The notes under the pieces: model-generated
The model's input: the letters and a program-made list of their open reading frames with translations, nothing else
What the model was told of the DNA's origin: nothing
The model's database searches: none
Made by a program: the position numbers and the translations under genes
NCBI RefSeq assembly: GCF_030704535.1
Contig: NC_081823.1
Location: 1,954,501 to 2,018,500 of the forward strand
Reading direction: 5' to 3'
DNA: 64,000 bases
Source: Vitis vinifera
Lineage: Eukaryota > Streptophyta > Magnoliopsida > Vitales > Vitaceae
In this document: piece after piece, positions 23,388 to 35,800 of the stretch
How positions within the stretch are numbered: position 1 is the first letter of the stretch
Layout: every line of letters begins with the position of its first letter

Positions 23388-26300
23388 ACTATTTGCCAGA
23401 AAAATGAAACTAAAACTTGAAGTGATTCTAAACCAAAAACCCCATCAGAGAAATGAGTCTAAAGAGTACAAAAACTTCACAAATCTGAAGTCAAGAGGAG
23501 AGTAGTGGAGGAAATCATCTCAAGGGCGGTCTGCAGGCTAGCCAGGCACTCATTTTCATCTCTTTGAGTGTCTTTAATTTTAAGGCCCAGAGGTTTTGGA
23601 AAGGGGGGGTCACATGGGGGATTAGGACAGCTAGCTACAGCTGTTGGGAGGGATTGGGGCTCAACGGTTTCACTGGAAAGTCGCAGTAGTTTAATAACTG
23701 GAGGAATCAGCCACCACGTGCAGATGTGACCCTCTCCTTTGGCATCAGCTTATAATAATCTAATCACTGCCATATGGGATCACTCCCTCGAGCCCATCCC
23801 CTACATCATCCCTTTTCTTACTTATTATCCATCTTTTTCATGATTTGATTCCATCCATTTGATTCGTGATTTTTGAATTGGGATTATCTTAAAGGTTGTT
23901 GATTACACATAACATGTAGTTTTTTGACTTGGGTTTGTGTTTTTAGCCATTGATGATGTTTTTTTCTGAGAACCCATGTGGCCAAGATTTGAGATGAAAG
24001 TTACTTGAGCTCAAAATGGGCACTTTTTGGAGTTGGGTCCACAGGTTGAGCCAAAAAAATCAAATGGGTAATGGAAATTTCGGGCGATGATTGAGATTAT
24101 AAGAGAAGTGGCAATGTAGAAGAATGTGGATGTGGAAGGTAGTCACATGGGGGAGAAGCCCATAGGATGAGATGATAAATATACGAGGGATAGTGGTGTA
24201 GTGGGAAGGTGGAGGATTTAGGGAGAGATGAGCTGTGAAAAAAGGGAAGCTAATAGAATCATGTCCTCCTCTTCCCCCATGTGAACTGTTGGCAAGCCCC
24301 CACCTTTCTTTGCCTTGTCCCCAAATCAGACTCACATGGAGGCTTATGTGTCCCTTTTTGCTTCTCTCTCTCTCTCTCTCTCTTTGTGTACGTTCTCCCA
24401 TCATCTCATGTTGCCATTTATGTTCTTTTTAATCTCAAAGTACCGTGCAGACACAAATAATGATTACCAAAAAGAGTTTGCAAGTCACATTAATCACTCC
24501 CCCCTCCCCCACCCCAATTTCTAAGAGTTGTATGGTAGGTTCAAAACTTATTTTGAATCAAATTTTCAATAAATGAACTAGAGGTATGCTTGTAAATTTT
24601 CTAAGTTTTATTAAAAATAACTACATCCTATATCTTAATTAAACGTTCATTCACCATAATATTTAAAACATCAATCATTTTTAGGTATTACTTAAAGATA
24701 ATTTTTTCATTTTTTCCTTTGATAAAAAAAGACGAAGTCAAAATCATAATTCAACCTTATGAAGGAAAAAAAAAAAACAAAACGAAGTTTTCACCTTCTT
24801 AGCATTCAATTCAATGAACCCATAAATTCAAGAACATAAATAATCGAAATTCCATTCACATTAATCAAGAAGAAAATTCCAATGTCTCAATGATCACCAT
24901 CCGGGAATCACTCTTCCAAGCCCCATCCCCATTAATTAAAGGATTTGCATGTGCATTCCACTATAACTTCACAACTAATCAACTTTACTCCACTATTCCC
25001 TTTGTTTTCTTATTATTATTATTTTATTTTATTTTTTTGATAAATCTCAAAACAATCTACGTTAAATCTCTCAAATTCACACTTCTTTTATTTTTTAATC
25101 ATCTCGGGATTGGAAAAATAAAGAAAACCCGTACAGAAGTGGGAAAGAAGGACTGCTGCCTGAAATGCAAAAGGAGGCATTATTGAAGGAGGAAGGAGCA
25201 AGGAAGGGCCGACATGTTTTTAATTTTGATAGATAAAAATGGTGAAAGAGGGCATCATAAGCATCAATAGACAGGGAGAGAGGTGGGGTTAGCACTTCTC
25301 AGCCACTATGAATAGTTTCACCCATTTGCAATGGGGAGTTTCTGGTGCACATATTCTAGGAAAGTTCTTTGGCATGGAGTATGGGGGGATGTTGCTTTCT
25401 TTTGTCAATTTATTATTTTTCTTCCATTCTCTCATCCAATTGCTTAGTGGGATTTCACATTTGTGAATTTTTAAAATCAAATTAAGATTGTGGAATAACT
25501 TTGGAGGAATGGGTGTTTGATGTATATCATGATTTGGTGATTTAATTCTTTGACAAGAAGGGAGATGGTTTTTAATTAGGGTTATTTGATTAAAAAAGTT
25601 AGTGAAAACCCAATTTTTGAAATTTAATCCTTCATCCTTTTTTTGTCTCATTTTGAAAAAAAATGTCATTATTTTCTTGTAAAAATAACATTTTGTTTGA
25701 ACACTTACATGTAAATATTTGAGATTTTAAAGCATATTTATATAAAAAAAAATTGGTTACTTTTTAAGAAAAAATATGAGAATTGTTAGATTTACAATTT
25801 GGGGATTATTTCATCCATTTTAATCAAATATTTCTTTTAATTATAAATATTCACAACTAAATCTTCTCAAAATGTATTTTGATATGCTAACTTAACACTA
25901 TGATACGACTTTGCATATCTAGCCAAGGAAGTAATCAAGCAATCAACCAACAAACTCACACACATTACGCTATGAAAGATAGACATGTAGACATACTACG
26001 ACATTAGGGTGATTCGGATTGACCTATAGGATTATGGGATCAATTAGAGATTCATACACACTCGACAGAATGGGGATCAACTTTAATATGACCTATAAGG
26101 GTTTATTGAGTTTGTATAAATATCGTTTATTTTAAACCTAAAACCTGTACAATTTTAAAGCATATCAATACAAGTGAGAGAACCTACCCCCTTACATTAA
26201 AGCACAATATTCAAGCCAAGACACTCACTTAAACTCTCATATCAATTCGAAGATGGGCTTAAATACAATTTGTAATAATTTGTTCCTTCTGATACAAGTA

Positions 26301-28224
26301 TTATTTGATTTAGACTCATGGTTCATACAATTTTAAAAAACATTTATATATTTAAGATAAGCTAACTACTTCTAAAGTGTTATAAGTTTCTTTTTTCTTC
26401 CATTATATTGATACCTACACATGGACAATGAAAATGATGTTTTTTATTACCATTCATTAACTTCTACCAAATACACCAAGAAAAGAAGATTATTGTCAAA
26501 TAATTATCTTGTTACTTTATGAAAGTTTAGATCTTGCGTATGGAATATCTAAAAGTAGTGAATAAGCATTTAACCTTTTTAACTCCAAATTTTTAATTTA
26601 TCTTTAAAAATTATAGAAGAAAATGAGAAATCAATCACTTAGGATACAACTATTTTATGTGGACCACCACCCATAAAATTTTCCAAAGACTTTACAATGT
26701 AAAAAATCATAGGTTTTAGAGACTGTAGAACACAAATCCACTATAAACAAAAAAAAAAATTAGACATATTTACTTGATGGATATCATCCCTAAATCTTAC
26801 TCCTCAACACCTAGACAAGTCTTCATATTTGCAACATAGCACCATCATTGACCATGTACACCTCAACACTTGAGGGGAATGTGGATCTTTCTCACCAATC
26901 CAAAAATGGGGAATCTTGAATAGTTTGAAAGTCTTTGGATGTGGGAAAGGCTAAGAATTCTTTTTTCTAAAATTTACATAGCCCAAAAACAACTTTATGG
27001 CATAGCATTCACAGGGTTAGATCCTAGTGAACAAAGCTCTAAAGATTCCAAAAAATAAAAATAAAAATAATTACTCATTTAAAAAATAGAAAAAATTAAT
27101 TTAAGCACTTCCTATATTTGAGTTGTTCTTGCGAGTACTTAAGAGCTCTCAAGAAGCGCTCAAGCAACAGGTTTGAGTGCTCAAGTGCTCAATCGGTTCT
27201 TAATTTAGATAATTTAATAAAAAAACAGTTTTAACTCAATATCCATTTTATGTCACATTTTAATCAAATTAGTTGTTTCTAAATCTTTTTATATTTATCT
27301 TTTTCATAATTCCTATAACAAAATTGTTAATAGACCCTCTTATTTGTAATTAAAAAATTTGCAAAAAGACTTAATAGAATAATTAGACACCACTATTTTA
27401 ACGGATAAGGAATAATAAAAAGAATATATAAAAGTTTTTCTTTGTGACACAAATACATGATTGAAAATTCAAGTGAACTTGGGATATAAGGTTCTTTGAA
27501 CCAACCTTCAATACGAAAAGAATAAATGTATGTAGAACAATGAATTTGAATTAAACGCTCATGATTGTAATGTATGTTCCTATCTTGATTTGAAGAGAAT
27601 TTGAAGATACAAGAAATGGGTTTCTATTCTCTTTTTTTTTTTTCTTCTTTTTTTTTTATGCGTTCTAATTACACAACATTTATCACATTTACTAATTCAA
27701 TTCAATTTTGTCGTGATACTTGGTACCATCAATCAAATCCTCCAATAATTCTAATCATATTTATCATGCTTTGATCATATTTTCCAACACCTTTTTCAAA
27801 GCATTATGAGTCATAATTTGTGATACATGAGTCACATTTTGTGTTGCAATTCGATTTTAATTAAAATTATTATATTATTTTTTTCATACTTTTAATACCT
27901 TGTTCACATCAATAAGTTTCCCATTCACTTGAACAAAATATTCTATGAAGGGTGGGTCAACATCTAAGGCACCTTAGTCACATGTTGTGGGACAATTGTT
28001 ACATTTTTTGAGATACTTGTACATTGTATCACATTTAAAGTTTGTCATGTTAGTAAGAAGTATTCTCATTTTAGGGTAGTTGAATTTTGTGTCATTCACC
28101 ACTTGCTTTTCTTCAATGGTGGAACATGTGACATTCCTTTGCAAAAGGCCTTAAAGGAGAAAAGGAATTTTCTGGATTTCAATGATGGAAGCCAGTTAAG
28201 CTTGAGGTATACAAAAGAGGGCTT
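23388..28224. other. Upstream region of the bZIP gene and AT-rich intergenic DNA
   Basis: No coding gene recognised over about 4.8 kb. The first kilobase is the bZIP promoter and leader side, with a (CT)n run at about 24362-24384. The rest is AT-rich with poly-A/T runs and no clear TE boundaries. Short ORFs are without domains. Confidence 0.6.
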
Positions 28225-29401
28225 TGAGTCGTGACTCATGACGAATAGTTAATTGAATGGGTTACGCGTCGAAACTAAAATATAATTTATTTATTAAACG
28301 GGTTATATAAATAGATTTAATTATATTTAGAGATGTAACTTGGGTGAGTGTTAATCTTAGAAATGTAACATGATCGAGGTGGTTTGACCCAACCCGAACT
28401 CAATCTAACTTTCAACTAAATTTGGTTAATCTTATTACAAATTTGTATGATCGATCAATCATACGAAATTTCTCATGCTTAAGGTATAGAAAACGGGGTT
28501 AAGCATCAAAACTAAAATATAATCTATCTATTAAACGGGTTATATAAATGCCCTAATTATGTCATGAACACAATTTTACGTGATCCAAATCCATTAATTT
28601 CTTTCTCATGTCAAATTTATCATCCCAAAAAGGACCAAAGGGGAGAAGGAATTGAGTGTGGATTTGAATGATGAAAAGGCCAGTTGAAGCAACTGGTCTA
28701 CAAAACATGAGAACCAAAACAATAAAGAAACAATTAGAAACCAAAATTTGTGCTGCTTCTGCTGGTATTATAATGATACATTTAAACCTTCAATTCAGCA
28801 GAAATATTGAATGGGTTATGAGTCATGACTCATGACGAATGGTTAATTGAATGGGTTAAGCGTCAAAACTAAAATATAATCTATTTATTAAACGGGTTAT
28901 ATAAATAGATTTAATTATATTTAGAGATGTAACTTGGGTGAGTGCTAATCTTAGAAATGTAACATGATCGAGGTGGTTTGACCCAACCCGAACTCAATCT
29001 AACTTTCAAACAAATTTGGTTAATCTTATTACAAATTTGTATGATCTATCAATCATACGAAATTTCTCATGCTTAAGGTATAGAAAACGGGGTTAAGCAT
29101 CAAAACTCAAATATAATCTATCTATTAAACGGGTTATATAAATGCCCTAATTATTTCATGAACACAATTTTACGTGATCCAAATCCATTAATTTCTTTCT
29201 CATGTCAAATTTATCATCCCAAAAAGGACCAAAGGGAAGAAGGAATTGAGTGTGGATTTGAATGATGAAAAGGCCAGTTGAAGCAACTGGTCTACAAAAC
29301 ATGAGAACCAAAACAATAAAGAAACAATTAGAAACCAAAATTTGTGCTGCTTCTGCTGGTATTATAATGATACATTTAAACCTTCAATTCAGCAGAAATA
29401 T
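28225..29401. repeat. 594-bp tandem duplication
   Basis: Two head-to-tail copies start at 28225 and 28819 with an offset of exactly 594 bp and very few differences. Similarity ends at about 29401. Each copy contains two versions of a shorter block with AAACGGGTTATATAAAT, so this block occurs four times. A 60-aa ORF repeated on the minus strand is a by-product of the duplication. The unit has no recognised coding content. Confidence 0.9.
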
Positions 29402-29801
29402 CGACTCCATAGCAACTTGATTCTCTAAAGAACAAATTGAATTTACCCAAAAGTTTCTGAACAAATATAAACATGCAGTATAATTGCAGTTAGATATAAT
29501 ATCCCAAATTCTTGTTGTTTTAGTCTTATTGCCCTAACCCTATTTGGCTAAATTAGACAAGAATCTGAAAGGCAAAAATGTTTCCAGCCGATTCAGCTTC
29601 CGTTCAAAACTTGATCAAGAATTTTCCTTAGCCTCAAATCTGAAAATGGTCTGCATCTCTGAGGACTAAACTCTTTTCTGTACTGATGCACCATGCCCTT
29701 CCTCTTCCATGTCAACCCCAGAGTTTGGCTACTAGTCTAACTGTGAAAGATAATGCCCTTGTTAACAAGCTGGTGGTAATAGACATTGGAAGCGAAACGA
29801 G
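29402..29801. other. 3' flank of the API5-like gene
   Basis: 400 bp downstream (minus-strand sense) of the API5 stop. It probably contains the 3' UTR; no other structure seen. Confidence 0.6.
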
Positions 29802-32800
29802 CTAACGGTAACCTCTTCCTGTTCCTCTTCCTCTTCCTGTTCCTCTTACTCTTCCCCTTCCTCTTCCACGTTGTCCTCCCCAGGCCCTGCTACTTCCGCC
29901 AGTCCTCCCACCACCACGAGATAAACCCTCTAATGCCTTGTTTACAAGCTGGTTTTGCATGCCACCAGCAGCTCGGCCTCTTTTGTTTGCGTTTGTGCTT
30001 GAACCATTAGCATCACCAGCGATTCGCTTCCCACTGTAGTTATAAAATTATATTCAACATATAAGTAATGAAGAGTTAATTAGTGACATAATTATTTTAA
30101 AATGTGTGTAGTTGCTCTCTCTCCTACCCAGATGATGCAGCAGTTGGGGGGGCTGAAGGCTTTGCTGCTTTTTTCCATGACAAATTGATTTTCTGATCTC
30201 CAATAAATGAAGGTGATTTTGAATGCAATGGCTGGATTATGAACAATGTTAGAGAAAACCGAATGTGTGTGACCATTTAGAAAGGCATATAAGAAAACCA
30301 TTCACCTGGGTCATTGCCAGTATGTTGTTGCAGGTCCGGAGCCCAGTGGCAGCATTCTGTTTTTGAGTCTTCTGCGTGTTATGCACCATATAATTGTGAG
30401 AAATAAGTCAGTGAAATAATTAAGCAAGTATGACATGGTTCCTCATCAGCTACAAGAAGGGAAGGGGAGGAGAAACCCACAACAATATCCTTTGCTTCTT
30501 CAGTTTTAGCAGCTGCCATAGCTTTGTTATGCTCTGCGATCCCCTGGGTCAATTTTTTTGAGGTAGCTCTAGATAAATCCTCCAGTGTACTCAGCCTACA
30601 CTTTCATTGATGATAATGATGTCAACTACAGAATTCTAAAAACTGCTAAAATTTATAATGTGCATGTATGCAGTTATGATTAAATATCATTTTTTGAAGA
30701 AAGCTCATGGGATATGGGGAGGTATTATGCAGGACAAATTAAGACAGTCATGACATGTATTAATATGCCAGATTTGTGGAGAACTCATCAATCATGATGT
30801 TCACTAATCAAGGAGGAACTCAAACAAAATTTGACTATCAATGACTCAGTGTTATCTTCCCAAAACGAGATGCATCCGAAGTCATCCATCTTTTGTTTAT
30901 ATGTAGGCACAAAACCCAATGGCCTAGAGGAAACTTCATGGATTGCACCTACACTATATGATCTTGTTACTAAAAACAGTGAAAAAGAAGAAAAATTGTA
31001 CGAATCTGTCAGAATCACGCCTGAAAGTATCATCCCAGGATCCAACACCAGTTCCACCAATTAGAAACCATTCTTCCTTACAATCACCCATGCAAAGAGG
31101 CTTCCAACCAAATATTAGCTAGTCATGTTCACAAGCAACAAGAAATAGGAAGCCTACACTTCCATTTGAGAATGCAGATCACTTGATGAGGAAAAAAGAA
31201 GGGCAAGAGGAACGAAATAGCAAAACAACATTAACGAGATGGGAAACAACATACTTTTCTTCAAATTGCCACCAACCAAAATGGGATTCACCTGAGGCAT
31301 GCTATTGCACATATAATCCTAAGCTCCTTTAATAGGTGATACCACATCAAAGCATAATTAACAACTTTTGATAACTAAAAATTTATCAATTTACTTAAAC
31401 TGCATTCTCAATGGAAATCATAACTTATTGTGCCCTTGTTGCAAAGCAGACTTGCAGTGACAAATTTCATGGCAAAGAAAGAAAGGAACTTCAACAAATC
31501 ATAGTTATCATCTTTTGTTCGTATTGCGTCTTGAGTGTACCTTCTGATATATATGCACAATATCCAATATGGTAAATGTGAGAAACAGATGTACATACTT
31601 GTTTGTTATTTTTTGATATGCAAAGAGAAAAAATATATATTCAAAAGGGGTCTAACAAAAGGGAGTGCACACATGTACACAGGGGGAATACATAGAACAA
31701 CGACAACATCACTAGCACCACACATTAAGTACCCACGCAATCAAAAGAAGTCAAGAATGGAAACCAAACTACAATAGGAATCTACATTAAACCAAGAGAA
31801 CAATGTATTTACAAATAGGTCCCTCCAAAACTGCTTCTGAGCTCTACACCATCAAAACACCACATATTATGCTCCATCCAAAGGGACCAGAAGAGGCAAA
31901 GAGGAACCATCCTCCAAAAACTCTTTTTACTCTCCCCCATAGAATGCCCATGCCAACCCAGAGTAGTCTATTGTTAATAGCTTTGTAGAAAAAGAAAATT
32001 TTAAGTTTTCTTCCTTAAATTATTACCATGTTATTATATAAAAGGTATTTTTAAGGTTCAAAGAAGATGACAAGAAGGAAAGGGAGAGAATGATCTCACA
32101 TGAAAACATAGCGACAAATGTTTTTCAGTGTGCATGAAAAATTGAATCTCAAGCATTAGTGGAGGTGTTAATCAAGTGAAAAATATAATTTATTGAACAT
32201 TCTATCCTAACCATGATGTTTAACAAAATATTATTGAACAATGCTAAATATTATTGAACATTTAGCAAAATAGTTGGTTCAACTTGGTTCCCAGGTCAAA
32301 ACAGGAGCTTTTTGGCCTGTTCACTATCACTTCACATGGTAAATTTTTTTTTTTTGATAAGTAAACAAGATATTCATTAGAAAAGGCTAAACGCCATAAA
32401 GCATACAGGGAGTATACAAAACGGCTAAAGCCTCAAAAAAAGGAAAAGGACCAAAAAGAAACTACCTCCCCTTAAGTGGAAGCAATCCACTCCAAAAAGC
32501 CTATGAGGGAGAAAGACTCCTCACCTAAATACACTTTGGCCCAATTCCACAAGTTACAGACAAAAGAATTCTTTAATTTCTGAATATTCAACTCACCCCC
32601 CCTAAAGGCTAACCTATTCCTCTCCTTCCAAACCGTCCAAAAAATACATAACGGAATGGATTTCCAAATCCTTTTCCTTTTCTTCCCTACAAATGAGCCC
32701 CTCCAGGATATTAAAGCCTCCTTTACAGTTTCTGGGTGGACCCACTTAACATCTATCAACCCAAAAATAATTTCCCATAGGGCTCTAGTCACTATACAGT

Positions 32801-35800
32801 GTAAAAGTATATGATGTACATTCTCTTCTTCGCAACCACACAAATAGCAGCAATTAGGGAGTTGCACCCCTCTTAACTGGAGTCTATCCAGGGTAAGCAC
32901 CTTCCCCCACGTAGCCTCCCAAGCAAAAAAACAGACTTTTGTTGGCACCCTATCCACCCATATTTTCCTTGCGGGAAAAACTATGGCATTAGGCTTGTCT
33001 AGCAGCCTGTAGGCTTCTTTGATTTTGAAAATACCATTTCTTCCCTGCCTCCACACAACTGAGTCATCCTCCAGAGAGGGCCTTTGACCCCTCAAAGTAT
33101 GAAGCAGCTCCCCAACCATATCCATCTCCCAATCATTGAAGTCCCTCACAAAAACAAGCTTCCAATCTCCTTGGCCCGCATCATGATCCCACATCTCCTC
33201 AATCGTAGCATCCCTATGCACGGCAAGGACAAAGAGTTGATTGAAGCCTTGGGACAACGGAGTGTCTGTGCACCAACAATCTTTCCAAAACTTGATTTTG
33301 GAACCCTTCCCAACCCTAAATGCCAAATTATCCCAACACCAATCGTCTTCCTTCATGATCTCCTTCCAGACCCCTACTCCAGCCGGCCCACGGACCTTCT
33401 TTGGCCTCCAACCATAATCCTCTTGCCCATATTTTGTAGTGATCACTTGATTCCAAAAGTTATTCTTTTCACAAGCAAACCTCCAAATCCACTTGCCCAG
33501 CAAGGCTCTATTCAAAGTGGCTATTCTCCTTAATCCCAGCCCTCCCTTGTGTTTTTCTGTACAGACCGCATCCCATTTGACTAGGTGAACTTTTCCTTCC
33601 AAGTTTCCTCCCCCCCAAAGGAAATCTCTTTGTGTTTTTTCCACTCTTTTGGCAACAGACTTGGGCATCCGGAAAATAGACATTTGGTAAGTTGGCAAAC
33701 TAGCCAAGGTGCTTTTTATGAGAGTGATTCTCCCCCCTTTGGATATGTACTGTCTCTTCCAAAGCGCAAGTCTCCTCCTGATCCTTTCTTCCACTCCATC
33801 CCACATAGATGTAGCCCTGTTGGGGACCCCTAAGGGAAGGCCCAAATAATGAGAGGGCAAAGACCCCACCCTGCACCCTAATTCAGCTGCCAACTCAAGA
33901 GAATCCTCCACTTCTCCAATTGGGATGATTTCGCTTTTGGCTAGATTAATCCGAAGACCCGAAGCCGCTTCAAACCAAAAGAGAATCCAACTTAGGTGGG
34001 AAACTTGCTCTTTGCTCGCCTCACAAAACACAATTGTGTCATCAGCGAAAAATAGGTGGGAGATATTCAAGGATGTTCTACTACCGCCCTGAATATTGCA
34101 CCCTGAAAGATAGCCCCCCTCCACCGCTCTCCTGATAAGGACGTCCAGGACCTCCATGCCCATAACAAAGAGGTAAGGGGATAGGGGGTCCCCTTGACGA
34201 AGCCCTCTAGTACTAGGGAAGAAACCAGCTGGCACTCCATTAACAAGAATGGAAAATTTAGCAGAGGAGACACAACTCCACATCCATCTCATCCATTTGG
34301 TCCCAAAGCCCATTTTTTTAAGGACCTTCATTAAGAAATTCCAATTGATGCTATCGTAAGCTTTTTCTATGTCCAATTTGCAAACAAGGCCCTTTTCTTT
34401 TTTCTTCTGCCACGAGTCTATCACCTCATTCGCAATTAAAGACGCATCCAGAATTTGTCTTCCCATAACAAAGGCATTCTGAGCATAAGACACCACCTTA
34501 CCAATCACTTTTTTGAGCCTATTAGCTAAGACTTTAGCCAAAAGTTTATAGAGCCCCCCCACCAGGCTGATAGGTCTAAAGTCTCCAAGATTCTCCGCCC
34601 CGCTTTTCTTAGGAATCAACACCAAGAAGGTATTGTTAAGGCTCTTAACAAAGGAATTATGCTCATGAAATTCTTTAAACATCTCCATGATCTCCTCTTT
34701 GGCAAAGTCCCATGCGTTTTGCCAAAAAGCAACAGTAAAGCCATCCGGGCCAGGGGATTTATCCCCATTCATCTCCATCAAAGCCGAGTGAATCTCAGTC
34801 TCTGCAAATGGGGTTTCCAGACTCTCTGCTTCTTGCTGGCTGATGCAATTCAACTGAATGCTACCAATATCCGCCTGCCAACCCATATCTTCAGAAAGCA
34901 ATTGCTGCAACGAGTTCACAACACCTTCTCTCACCTCCTGCTCCTCTACTAGCCACTCCCCATTAACCTTAATTCTGTCCATAGCGTTGTTTCTTCGATG
35001 TGCACTAGCCATTCTATGGAAAAACCCCGTATTTCTATCCCCGTCCTTCAGCCAAATCTCCCTTGAATGCTGTCTCCAATGGGCTTCCTCCAACAGGACC
35101 CATTTCTTAAAGGAATCTTTAGCTTCCTTTTTTAATTCAGCTTCCTCCATAGATAAGATTCTCTCACTTTCCACCCGATCCCAAAAATCTAATTGATATA
35201 AGGCTGAAGCTTTGTTAGTTTCCAGCCTCCCAAAAACCTCTTTGTTCCACACTTTCAGCTTCTTTTTAATTTCCTTCATTTTAACTGCCAATCTATAGCT
35301 AGCGCTGCCCCTGACTTCAATTTCTTGCCACCAGGTTCTAATAATGTCATTAAATCCCTCAACCTTAAGCCACATATTTTCGAATCTAAACGGGGTTGGG
35401 CCTCTTCTTACACCACCCCCCTCTAGCACGATTGGAAAATGGTCAGAAGTGGGACGAGATAACCTGCCCTGAGTGACTCCACTGAACTGATCTAACCAGC
35501 TAGGGGAGACTAGAAATCTATCTAGCCTCGCCCACGCCTGATTATTCAGCCCCCCACTCCATGTGAACTCTCCCCCCTGCAGGGGCAAATCCACCAGCTC
35601 TAGATCATCCACAATTTGAGCAAATCTCCGCATGGCTGAGCTGATTCTTCTTTGGCTGCTCCTTTCGTGTTGAAACAGAGTAATATTAAAATCCCCACCG
35701 AGACACCAGGGATCGCCCCACAGTCCCCTTATTGCCCCAAGTTCTTCCCACATACCCTCCCTTTCCACTTTGGTAAAAGGGCCATACACACCCGTAAAAA

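Noticed and set aside
25000..28200. Possible decayed transposon in AT-rich intergenic DNA
   Set aside because: No coding remnant, terminal repeat or duplication could be recognised by eye.
28562..29338. Two identical 60-aa ORFs on the minus strand
   Set aside because: They are by-products of the 594-bp tandem duplication; no domain, no conserved start context, and identity is explained by the DNA duplication.
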